The notes beneath the pieces were generated by a model. The model saw nothing but the letters and a program-made list of their open reading frames with translations. It was not told the origin of the DNA and did not search any database. This document shows, in pieces, positions 42,797 through 49,866 of a DNA stretch of 64,000 nt. The DNA is from Emticicia sp. BO119 (lineage in GTDB: Bacteria; Bacteroidota; Bacteroidia; Cytophagales; Spirosomataceae), in NCBI RefSeq assembly GCF_013912375.1, contig NZ_JACETV010000001.1, forward strand, positions 1,240,001-1,304,000. Reading direction: 5' to 3'. The translations under genes and the position numbers were made by a program. Positions within the stretch are counted from its first letter, which is position 1. Every line of letters begins with the position of its first letter.

Positions 42797-43915
42797 ATGG
42801 ATAATTTTCTCAGAACCACTTTTTTATATAATACCGCCGAAAGCTGGCTTTGGTTTTTAGGTATAATTATTATTGGGTTTTTATTTAAACGAATCCTTTC
42901 GGTACTCGTAAGCCAGATAGTGTACCGGATGATGAAAAAGGAAACGAAAAGTGTTCCTCTGGCTGATTTTGTTAATCTTCTAAGGAGTCCCGTTGAATTT
43001 CTTCTGGCTTTGTTAATCATTTATATGGCACTTAATGAAATCATTTTTCCACGAAAATGGCGAATCATACCATTTGGGAAAATGCGGTTTTCTGATTTCA
43101 TTGACCGCACTTTAGATATGCTTTTTGTTGCAGGTGTCACATGGCTGATTATCAGGTTGGTTCGATTCTTCGGACTGGTTTATCTACAGAAAGCAGAAGT
43201 ATCAGAGTCAAATAAAGATAGACAACTGGTGCCTTTTTTTCGTGATATTATTATAGTGATAATAGCCTTCTCTTCATTTTTCCTCATTTTAGGTTTTGTT
43301 TTTAAGCAAGATGTTATCAGCCTGATTACAGGTTTAGGTATAGGTGGGGTGGCTTTAGCATTAGCAGCAAGAGCTACGCTGGAAAACCTCTTTGCTTCAT
43401 TCACACTTTTTACTGAGCAACCATTCATTGTTGGAGATGCTATAGAATTAGGTACAATGGTTGGGACAGTAGAGAAAGTAGGGTTCAGGAGTACACGCAT
43501 CCGACATGTTGATGGAAGTCTGATAGTTGTTCCGAATCAGATGCTTGTCTCGCAATCGCTCAATAATATTTCACAGCGCATGGAGCGCAGGCATAAATTT
43601 TTTATTCGCCTTAAATTAGAAGCCTCAATACAACAGATTAAAGAGATAATAGAAGAAGTACAAACGATAATTGATAATCATGAATCAATCAGTACAGGTG
43701 GACGGGCAAAATTAGATGCAATTGGTGATTATTCAATTAATATTCTGGTTGTTTTTATGGTAACCACAGCAGACTATTGGGAAAGCAAAAATATAAGAGA
43801 AGAAGTAAATTTAGCTATTCTTAATATACTTGAAAAAAAACAAGTGGAGTTGGCACAACCCACTACTACGCTTTTTGGTTTAACTGATGATAAAAATATA
43901 GACAACGATTATTGA
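42797..43915 (+). CDS. Small-conductance mechanosensitive channel (MscS family)
   Basis: 372 residues. About four transmembrane helices precede a pore helix with small residues (LITGLGIGGVALALAARATLENLFASFTLF), then the MscS beta domain starting PFIVGDAIELGTMVGTVEKVGFRSTRIR and VPNQMLVSQSL, then an alpha/beta C-terminal domain. Probably a heptameric inner-membrane channel that releases solutes under osmotic down-shock. The extra N-terminal helices mark it as one of the larger MscS homologues. Confidence 0.93.
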   Translation: MDNFLRTTFLYNTAESWLWFLGIIIIGFLFKRILSVLVSQIVYRMMKKETKSVPLADFVNLLRSPVEFLLALLIIYMALNEIIFPRKWRIIPFGKMRFSDFIDRTLDMLFVAGVTWLIIRLVRFFGLVYLQKAEVSESNKDRQLVPFFRDIIIVIIAFSSFFLILGFVFKQDVISLITGLGIGGVALALAARATLENLFASFTLFTEQPFIVGDAIELGTMVGTVEKVGFRSTRIRHVDGSLIVVPNQMLVSQSLNNISQRMERRHKFFIRLKLEASIQQIKEIIEEVQTIIDNHESISTGGRAKLDAIGDYSINILVVFMVTTADYWESKNIREEVNLAILNILEKKQVELAQPTTTLFGLTDDKNIDNDY

Positions 43916-43986
43916 GTAAGGAGAAATATTATTTTTCTTTTAAAGCGTCTTTAATCAATTATTAAACTAAACCTTTGTAACAAAAT

Positions 43987-44739
43987 ATGTCTCGCATAGC
44001 ACTCATCACAGGCGCAACTTCGGGTATCGGTAAAGCTACAGCTACTGCCTTTGCTGACAATGGTATCAATTTAATCTTATGTGGCCGCAGACAAGAGAGA
44101 TTAGACAGTTTGCAAGAACTTTTCGAGAAAAAAGTAGCCGTTACTACGCTAAAGTTTGATGTAAGTAACAAAGTTGAGGTGTTTAATGCTATTAATTCGT
44201 TATCTGATGAATGGAAGGGCATTGATATTTTAGTAAATAATGCTGGCAATGCACATGGATTATCGGCAATTCAGGATGGAAATACAGATGATTGGGATGC
44301 AATGATTGACGGGAATGTGCAAGGATTATTATATGTTTCAAAAGCGGTGATTCAGGGGATGGTAGAGCGGGAGAAAGGGCATATTGTAAATCTAAGTTCA
44401 GTTGCAGGAAAATACACTTATGCTAACGGAGCAGTCTATTGTGCTTCAAAAGCAGCTGTTGAAGCACTTAGCGAAGGGATGAGACTGGATTTAACTCAAC
44501 ATGGTATAAAAATTACCAATATTGCACCTGGAGCTGTAGAAACCGAATTCTCGTTGGTTAGATTTAAGGGGGATAAGAAAAGAGCGGAAAAAGTGTACGA
44601 AGGCTTTGATCCTCTTCAGCCGGAAGATGTGGCAGATGCTATTCTGTATGCGGTTAACACTCCTGCAAGAGTAACAATTGCTGATATTGTTTTGTATGCA
44701 GGAGCCCAGTCGGCCCCTACAATAATTCATAGGAAATAG
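43987..44739 (+). CDS. SDR family NAD(P)-dependent oxidoreductase (YdfG-like)
   Basis: 250 residues. Cofactor loop TGATSGIGKATA, then GRRQERL (NADP type), NNAGNAHG, the catalytic Ser in VNLSSVAGKYTY and YCASKAA (YxxxK). IAPGAVETEFSLVRFKGDKKRAEKVYEGF matches the YdfG group, which oxidises serine and 3-hydroxy acids. Substrate not certain. Sits in a plus-strand run, 10 bases before the primase-like gene. Confidence 0.92.
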   Translation: MSRIALITGATSGIGKATATAFADNGINLILCGRRQERLDSLQELFEKKVAVTTLKFDVSNKVEVFNAINSLSDEWKGIDILVNNAGNAHGLSAIQDGNTDDWDAMIDGNVQGLLYVSKAVIQGMVEREKGHIVNLSSVAGKYTYANGAVYCASKAAVEALSEGMRLDLTQHGIKITNIAPGAVETEFSLVRFKGDKKRAEKVYEGFDPLQPEDVADAILYAVNTPARVTIADIVLYAGAQSAPTIIHRK

Positions 44740-44749
44740 ATAGGGTAAG

Positions 44750-45793
44750 ATGGACGAGATACTCCAAAAGGTTAAAGAAATAGACATTCGGCAGGTTGCC
44801 AGAGACTTAGGATTTGATGTGATTCAAACCCGACGGATGCTTTGTCCCTTTCATGCAGAAGATACCCCATCTCTGGTATTTTATCCACCCCCACAAAACG
44901 AGTTCCATTGTTTTGGTTGCGGCAAACGCGGTGATGTAATTAATCTTTATGCCGATGTATGTCAGATAGATTTTAAAACTGCTCTCGATGAACTGGCTAT
45001 TAAATATATCCCGTATTACGAAGGGTATGGTTCTATCAAAACAAGAAAAATAGATATAAAGAGCATATATACCCGAAAACCCGTACAGGAAAAACGATTT
45101 GTATTCCAGACAAAGTTCAGTGAAATCTATGAAGACTTTCAAAAATTCTGTTTGAACTTACCAGCGACTGAATCTGCAAGAAAGGCCGCTGAATATCTAC
45201 GTGGCAGAGGGATTGATGACTGGACTATTCGTCATTTTAAATTATTTGTATTAAAGAATTATGGTCTGGCAAATGATTATCTGAAAGAAAAGTACAAAAC
45301 AGAAGACCTGATTGCCAGTGGAATAGTCAATGAAAGAGGTAATTTAGTTTTCTTCAAACACCCGATTATCATTCCTTATTATCAGAATGACCGAATCGTC
45401 TATTTGCAAGGCAGAACTATTGGTGAGCCATCAGAAGGAACAAACAAATATCAGTTTATGACTGGAATTCCGCGAACTATCTTTAATATAGACTTGCTTA
45501 AAAAACTACCGGGTAATTCTGAAGTTTATGTGACAGAGGGTGCCTTTGATTGCATGACTTTGTTCCGTCAAGGATTGAGTGCAGTAAGTCTGGGTAGTGC
45601 CAAAACCTTTAAGAAAGAGTGGGTGAAATATTTTAAAAAATTCAAAGTCTGGATATGGTTTGATAATGATGACGCCGGAAAAAAAGGTACAATAGATCTG
45701 ATGGAAGAATTATACCTGAACGGAATTACAGTTGATAGAAAATACCTTCCGGACGGAATTAAGGATATTAATGAGTTCTTTCAAAAAAAATAA
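44750..45793 (+). CDS. Small CHC2 zinc-finger/TOPRIM primase-like protein
   Basis: 347 residues. The CHC2 zinc finger is at residues 31-58 (CPFH then CFGC), followed by a shortened middle region (about 95-230, VNERGNLVFFKHPIIIPYY) and a TOPRIM domain with VTEGAFDCMTL (Glu) and WFDNDDAGKKG (DxD-like). DnaG is about twice as long: the C-terminal helicase-binding domain is absent here. Proteins like this are often found on mobile DNA, but the neighbours are housekeeping genes with no integrase. Its role in replication or repair is not known. It begins 10 bases after the SDR gene. Confidence 0.82.
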   Translation: MDEILQKVKEIDIRQVARDLGFDVIQTRRMLCPFHAEDTPSLVFYPPPQNEFHCFGCGKRGDVINLYADVCQIDFKTALDELAIKYIPYYEGYGSIKTRKIDIKSIYTRKPVQEKRFVFQTKFSEIYEDFQKFCLNLPATESARKAAEYLRGRGIDDWTIRHFKLFVLKNYGLANDYLKEKYKTEDLIASGIVNERGNLVFFKHPIIIPYYQNDRIVYLQGRTIGEPSEGTNKYQFMTGIPRTIFNIDLLKKLPGNSEVYVTEGAFDCMTLFRQGLSAVSLGSAKTFKKEWVKYFKKFKVWIWFDNDDAGKKGTIDLMEELYLNGITVDRKYLPDGIKDINEFFQKK

Positions 45794-45827
45794 AAACCTG
45801 CACTTCAATAAAAAAGGAATTTAAAAT

Positions 45828-45859
45828 CTTGCTTTCTACAAATTCAAGTTCCATATTTG
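45828..45859 (+). promoter_or_regulatory. Candidate promoter of the metX riboswitch transcript
   Basis: CTTG (45828-45831) and CATATTTG (45852-45859) are separated by 20 bases, the Bacteroidota -33/-7 spacing, each with one mismatch to TTTG and TAnnTTTG. It would start transcription near 45865, just before the riboswitch. Confidence 0.5.
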
Positions 45860-45902
45860 CACCATCAATTCTTTAAGCTGCTTTCAGTAGCAATCGGATT
45901 GA

Positions 45903-46016
45903 TTTATACAGACGAGAGGAGAGAATAGGCTCTGTGAACCTCGGGCAACCTGTCCCGCTACTTGCGATAAGGTGCCAAAACCTACCGAAAGGGTCAGAAC
46001 CATTCGGGCTTATAAA
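45903..46016 (+). promoter_or_regulatory. SAM-I (S-box) riboswitch upstream of metX
   Basis: The S-box core is visible: GAGAGGAGAG (P2 side), GGCTCTGTGAACCTCGGGCAACC-type P3 with the conserved GGCAACC, then AAGGTGCCAA at 45969-45978 (P4 junction) and the GGGTCAGA motif. Outer TTTATA (45903-45908) can pair with TATAAA (46011-46016) to form P1. It is placed 128 bases ahead of metX, exactly where a SAM sensor should act on methionine synthesis. A following hairpin (46014-46048) is a candidate terminator. Binding of SAM is expected to lower metX expression. Confidence 0.88.
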
Positions 46017-46052
46017 CCAATCATAGACAATCGTTTTAAAATTGGTTTTGTT
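46014..46052 (+). terminator. Candidate expression-platform hairpin of the SAM riboswitch
   Basis: AAACCAAT (46014-46021) and ATTGGTTT (46041-46048) form an 8-bp stem followed by TGTTT. The left arm overlaps the 3' side of P1 by three bases, allowing a switch between the two. A second small hairpin, TTACC-GAGG-GGTAA, lies at about 46059-46072. Confidence 0.5.
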
Positions 46053-46143
46053 TGCAGTATTACCGAGGGGTAAGAGTTTTGTTGCATACTGGTTTTAGGT
46101 GTGCATCGAAGCTAAGTTTGAGATTTTGTATTTACTCTTAACA

Positions 46144-47187
46144 ATGGAAAACCAACAGATATTTCGTTACGATGAGCCATTCAAGTTAGAATCAGGTCAG
46201 TGGCTGCCCGAGTTTCAGCTTGCTTATACAACATTTGGACAGTTAAATGCCGCAATGGATAATGTGGTATGGGTATGCCATGCTTTTACAGGTAATGCAA
46301 ACCCAACGGATTGGTGGAATGGATTAATCGGCGAAAAACGTTTGTACAATCCAGCAGAACACTTCATTGTTTGTGCTAACATACTCGGGTCTCATTATGG
46401 CTCAACTAATGCTTTGAGCAAAAATCCGGTTACAGGAGAGCCTTACTATCATGATTTTCCGTTTGTAAGTATCAGAGATGTGGTAAGGTCTTTAGATCTA
46501 CTACGTCAGCATTTAGGGATTTATAAAATTAATACACTATTGGGGGGCTCTTTAGGCGGGCAACAAGCCATTGAATGGGCTATCATGCATCCTGATCTGA
46601 TTGAAAACCTGATTTTGTTTTCGACCAATGCCATTCACTCACCTTGGGGTATTGCTTTTAATGAATCTCAGCGAATGGCAATTGCAGCAGACCCTACATG
46701 GATGGCTCGGAATCCTAAAGCCGGAATGAATGGAATGAAAGTGGCTCGGTCGATTGCTTTGTTGTCATACAGAAATTATGCTACTTATAACCGGACTCAA
46801 TCCAGGGATGAGGGTCAAGTTGATTTTTTTCGTGCCAATACCTATCAGAATTATCAGGGAGAAAAATTAGGCAAACGGTTTAACGCTTTTTCTTATTGGA
46901 CACTCTCAAAGATGTTTGATTCGCACGATATCGGCAGAAACAGAGGAAGGGTGGAAGAAGTATTGACTTCTATTAAGGCAAAAACATTAGTGATTGGTAT
47001 CTCATCTGATGTGCTGTTCCCACCAGAAGAGCAAGCGTTTATTGCTAATTATATACCTGAAGCAAAATATGCGTTAATTGAATCGCTTTATGGACACGAT
47101 GGTTTCTTAATAGAATTTGAAGCCATGACAGATACTATCAGAAACTGGAGTAAGGATTTAAGTGAGACTAATGTAGTGATTGAGTAA
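46144..47187 (+). CDS. metX: Homoserine O-acetyltransferase MetX
   Basis: 347 residues from the ATG at 46144; an earlier in-frame start at 46099 falls within the leader and is unlikely. Alpha/beta hydrolase fold: AYTTFGQLNAAMDN at the N-terminus, HAFTGNANP oxyanion region, the nucleophile GGSLGGQQAIEWA, an Asp in VIGISSDVLFPP and His in SLYGHDGFLIEF. It acetylates homoserine to begin methionine synthesis. The SAM riboswitch upstream makes the assignment firm (rather than serine acetyltransferase). Transcribed alone on the plus strand. Confidence 0.95.
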   Translation: MENQQIFRYDEPFKLESGQWLPEFQLAYTTFGQLNAAMDNVVWVCHAFTGNANPTDWWNGLIGEKRLYNPAEHFIVCANILGSHYGSTNALSKNPVTGEPYYHDFPFVSIRDVVRSLDLLRQHLGIYKINTLLGGSLGGQQAIEWAIMHPDLIENLILFSTNAIHSPWGIAFNESQRMAIAADPTWMARNPKAGMNGMKVARSIALLSYRNYATYNRTQSRDEGQVDFFRANTYQNYQGEKLGKRFNAFSYWTLSKMFDSHDIGRNRGRVEEVLTSIKAKTLVIGISSDVLFPPEEQAFIANYIPEAKYALIESLYGHDGFLIEFEAMTDTIRNWSKDLSETNVVIE

Positions 47188-47279
47188 TCGTAAGAACGAT
47201 TTGCCTGATAAATTAGTCATAATAATCAAACAAAGCATCTGACTTCACTCAGCTAAACCAAAACTCAGGAAAAATAACC

Positions 47280-47867
47280 TTAAAAGCTCTGAAATACTCT
47301 CAATCGATAGTTTTCAGTCAGTTTTTTACTTCTTAACACATTCTGCAAAACAGTAAAAAGGGGAGAAGCCGCTGTCAGGCCTGCTGCTAAGGCCAATTTC
47401 GGATTAGTAATGGGATCAACATTCCATGCGACCCACTCTATCAGAATATAGGCAAAGGGTGAGAAATTTGCTATACCAAAGCGAATGGGTCTCTTAGGAT
47501 GTTTATAGATGCGCTTTACATCTTTAATTTTGATTTCGACATACTCATACCGGTTCATAACCTCATTTAATGAAGTGATCACAAATGATGAGTCAGTAAT
47601 ATCATAGAGATTATCTTCATAAATCATATCATCTTTGGTCTTAAATCTGAATACATCACCTTTATAAAACTTTGTCCGCCTGCCACTTCTCACTTTTTCC
47701 AGAACCAGATACCTGTCTTTACTAAACATACTCCTTGCCTTGGTGGGGTCTTTTTTATATAGCAAATCTTCTACAGATTGCGCTTCCCTCTGATGCACAT
47801 CTTGTGAAAAACAACTAAATGTTAAGCCTATAAAGAATAATAGCAGGTAATATTTCTGTTGAATCAT
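47280..47867 (-). CDS. Exported protein of unknown function
   Basis: 195 residues from the ATG at 47867 (MIQQKYYLLLFFIGLTFSCFSQ, a signal peptide); an in-frame ATG at 47891 adds only hydrophilic residues before it. The mid part (FYKGDVFRFKTKDDMIYEDNLYDI) looks like a small beta domain, followed by NRYEYVEIKIKDVKRIYK and a hydrophobic stretch at about 125-165 that may anchor it. No named domain is recognised. It lies 91 bases after the DUF502 gene in the same direction. Confidence 0.6.
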   Translation of the reverse strand: MIQQKYYLLLFFIGLTFSCFSQDVHQREAQSVEDLLYKKDPTKARSMFSKDRYLVLEKVRSGRRTKFYKGDVFRFKTKDDMIYEDNLYDITDSSFVITSLNEVMNRYEYVEIKIKDVKRIYKHPKRPIRFGIANFSPFAYILIEWVAWNVDPITNPKLALAAGLTAASPLFTVLQNVLRSKKLTENYRLRVFQSF

Positions 47868-47958
47868 GAGATGTATGTGGTTTCGTAGCACGGAATAATA
47901 TTCCGTGAAAAACTATGGAATATGAATAGATTTCGGATTTCGCCCTAATAAAATACTT

Positions 47959-48561
47959 TTATGGCTTATCATTTACGGAAACCCCTCCCGAAACTATCAG
48001 TTTCATAATTTCGGCACTTGGTAAATCGAGCATCTGTACATTTTCTTTCGGAACAAGAACCAGATTGCCAGAAAAAGCATAACTATGAGGAAAATAGACA
48101 GCCACTAAATCACTAACGCCCAAATTACTCAAATCATTTTGTGTAATAAACCCAATTTTATAAACTTGTGTTTCTTTATTAATCAGCACAATGGCTCCTT
48201 GATTAAATTTTCGTTTATCGCCGACAAAAGCTGAAATTAAATCTTTAAACGCAAAATAAAAAATCCGTACTAAGGGTAAATGGCTAATGGCATTTTCGAT
48301 GATATTCTGAATAGTTTGAGGCAGCAGTACAGAAAAAATAAAACCAATAAGTATTGTTCCCCCAACAACAATAGCACTCCCAAGACCCGGTATGAACAGA
48401 TCACGATTTGGGTCTTCTGTAGGAATCCTGATTCGGATAAGGTTATCTACAAAATCAAATGCACCTAATAAAATAAATAAGGTGAAACCAATGGGTGCTA
48501 CAAAAAGTAAACCACGTATAAAATAGGAAAACAACCGACTAAGTATATATCTGCCAGGCAT
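47959..48561 (-). CDS. DUF502 family membrane protein
   Basis: 200 residues. Two transmembrane helices (about 9-30 and 57-80) near the N-terminus, with ILLGAFDFVDNLI between, then FYFAFKDLISAFVGDKRKFNQGAIVLINKE and VYFPHSYAFSGNLVLVPKENV, the family signature. DUF502 members are inner-membrane proteins of unknown role, usually monocistronic in this phylum. The C-terminus is cytosolic or periplasmic; topology not certain. Confidence 0.85.
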   Translation of the reverse strand: MPGRYILSRLFSYFIRGLLFVAPIGFTLFILLGAFDFVDNLIRIRIPTEDPNRDLFIPGLGSAIVVGGTILIGFIFSVLLPQTIQNIIENAISHLPLVRIFYFAFKDLISAFVGDKRKFNQGAIVLINKETQVYKIGFITQNDLSNLGVSDLVAVYFPHSYAFSGNLVLVPKENVQMLDLPSAEIMKLIVSGGVSVNDKP

Positions 48562-48648
48562 AAAGAAAAGGTATTTGTAATAGAGTTAAGACGTAGCTAT
48601 TTAGACAAACGCTAATGTCAATCTAAAAGTTTGTAAACCAACTAAAAT

Positions 48649-49812
48649 ATGATTCAATTTGGTATTGATGTGCTGTTGAGACAGAATCCTGACTGGAAAA
48701 CTAAAAAAATAGGCTTGGTAACTAACCACGCTGCTACAACCAATTATTTATATCCTTCAAGAAAAGCATTGATAGAAAAGGGATTTAATCTCATTAAGTT
48801 GTTCTCGCCTGAACATGGTCTGGATACAAAGGGTGAAGATGGAGCCAAAATATATGATGGAATTGACACTCTGACAAAACTGCCGATTATCAGTTTGTAT
48901 GGCGATAAATTAACTGCAAATGAACATGATTTAAAGGATATAGACGTAGTACTATTTGATGTTCCGGATATTGGTTGCAGATTCTATACTTATTTATGGA
49001 CGCTTTCTTTTGTAATGGAAGCCTGTGCTAATTTTAATAAACCTTTAATAATAACCGATAGGCCTAACCCTATTTCAGGTAATTTTGACAGGACAGAAGG
49101 CCCGATGCTTGATGAAGCACATTGCTCATCATTTATTGGCCGCTGGAATATCCCATTAAGACATTGCTGTACTATGGGTGAATTAGCTCATTTTTTTAAT
49201 AAGACAAGAGAGATTAATGCTACAATTGAAGTAATTCAAAATATGAACTGGCAACGGAATATGTATCAACCAGATTGGGGAGTTAGTTTTGTTCCTACTT
49301 CACCAGCCATAAAAAATTTTCAATCGTCTTTATTATACCCTGGCTTGGGCCTTTTAGAAGCAACCAATATTTGCGAGGGCAGAGGCACAGAAATGCCATT
49401 CGCAATCATTGGCGCCCCCTGGTTAGACAATAAATTACTGATGGATAAGTTATTTAATGCAACGCTTGAAATGGAACCTATTACTTTTGTTCCGGATGAA
49501 AGTAAGTATGTGGGTGAGCTTTGTAAAGGAATCAGGTTTTATGTAAGAGATATAGAAAATTTCGATGCAGTGTACAATGGCTTAATGTTAATAAAATTAA
49601 TAAAAGACCAGCATCCTGAGTCTTTTGATTGGAAACCCTATCCTACAAACGTTAACCCGACAGGCAGAAAACATCTGGATTTACTTATGGGTTATCATAA
49701 TAGTGAAAGCCTCTTTGAATTACCATTAAATGTTTTTGCAGAGCAAATAAAAAACCTTACTCTTGCAAAAAAATGGGAGAAAAGTATTGAACCCTATTTG
49801 CTTTATTCTTGA
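48649..49812 (+). CDS. DUF1343 (NamZ-like) exo-N-acetylmuramidase candidate
   Basis: 387 residues. QFGIDVLLRQNPDWKTKKIGLVTN opens the Rossmann-like domain, with FSPEHGLDTKGEDGAKIYDGID, DVPDIGCRFYTYLWTL, and EGRGTEMPFAIIGAPWLD as the family hallmarks. Family knowledge: NamZ (DUF1343) removes N-acetylmuramic acid from the ends of muropeptide glycans. No signal peptide is obvious at the start codon used, so the location is uncertain; most relatives are exported. It precedes the M16 peptidase by 54 bases. Confidence 0.83.
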   Translation: MIQFGIDVLLRQNPDWKTKKIGLVTNHAATTNYLYPSRKALIEKGFNLIKLFSPEHGLDTKGEDGAKIYDGIDTLTKLPIISLYGDKLTANEHDLKDIDVVLFDVPDIGCRFYTYLWTLSFVMEACANFNKPLIITDRPNPISGNFDRTEGPMLDEAHCSSFIGRWNIPLRHCCTMGELAHFFNKTREINATIEVIQNMNWQRNMYQPDWGVSFVPTSPAIKNFQSSLLYPGLGLLEATNICEGRGTEMPFAIIGAPWLDNKLLMDKLFNATLEMEPITFVPDESKYVGELCKGIRFYVRDIENFDAVYNGLMLIKLIKDQHPESFDWKPYPTNVNPTGRKHLDLLMGYHNSESLFELPLNVFAEQIKNLTLAKKWEKSIEPYLLYS

Positions 49813-49866
49813 AATTAACAGACCTTTAATATAATTCGAAACTAAATTTTAATTTACTCTCAATTT

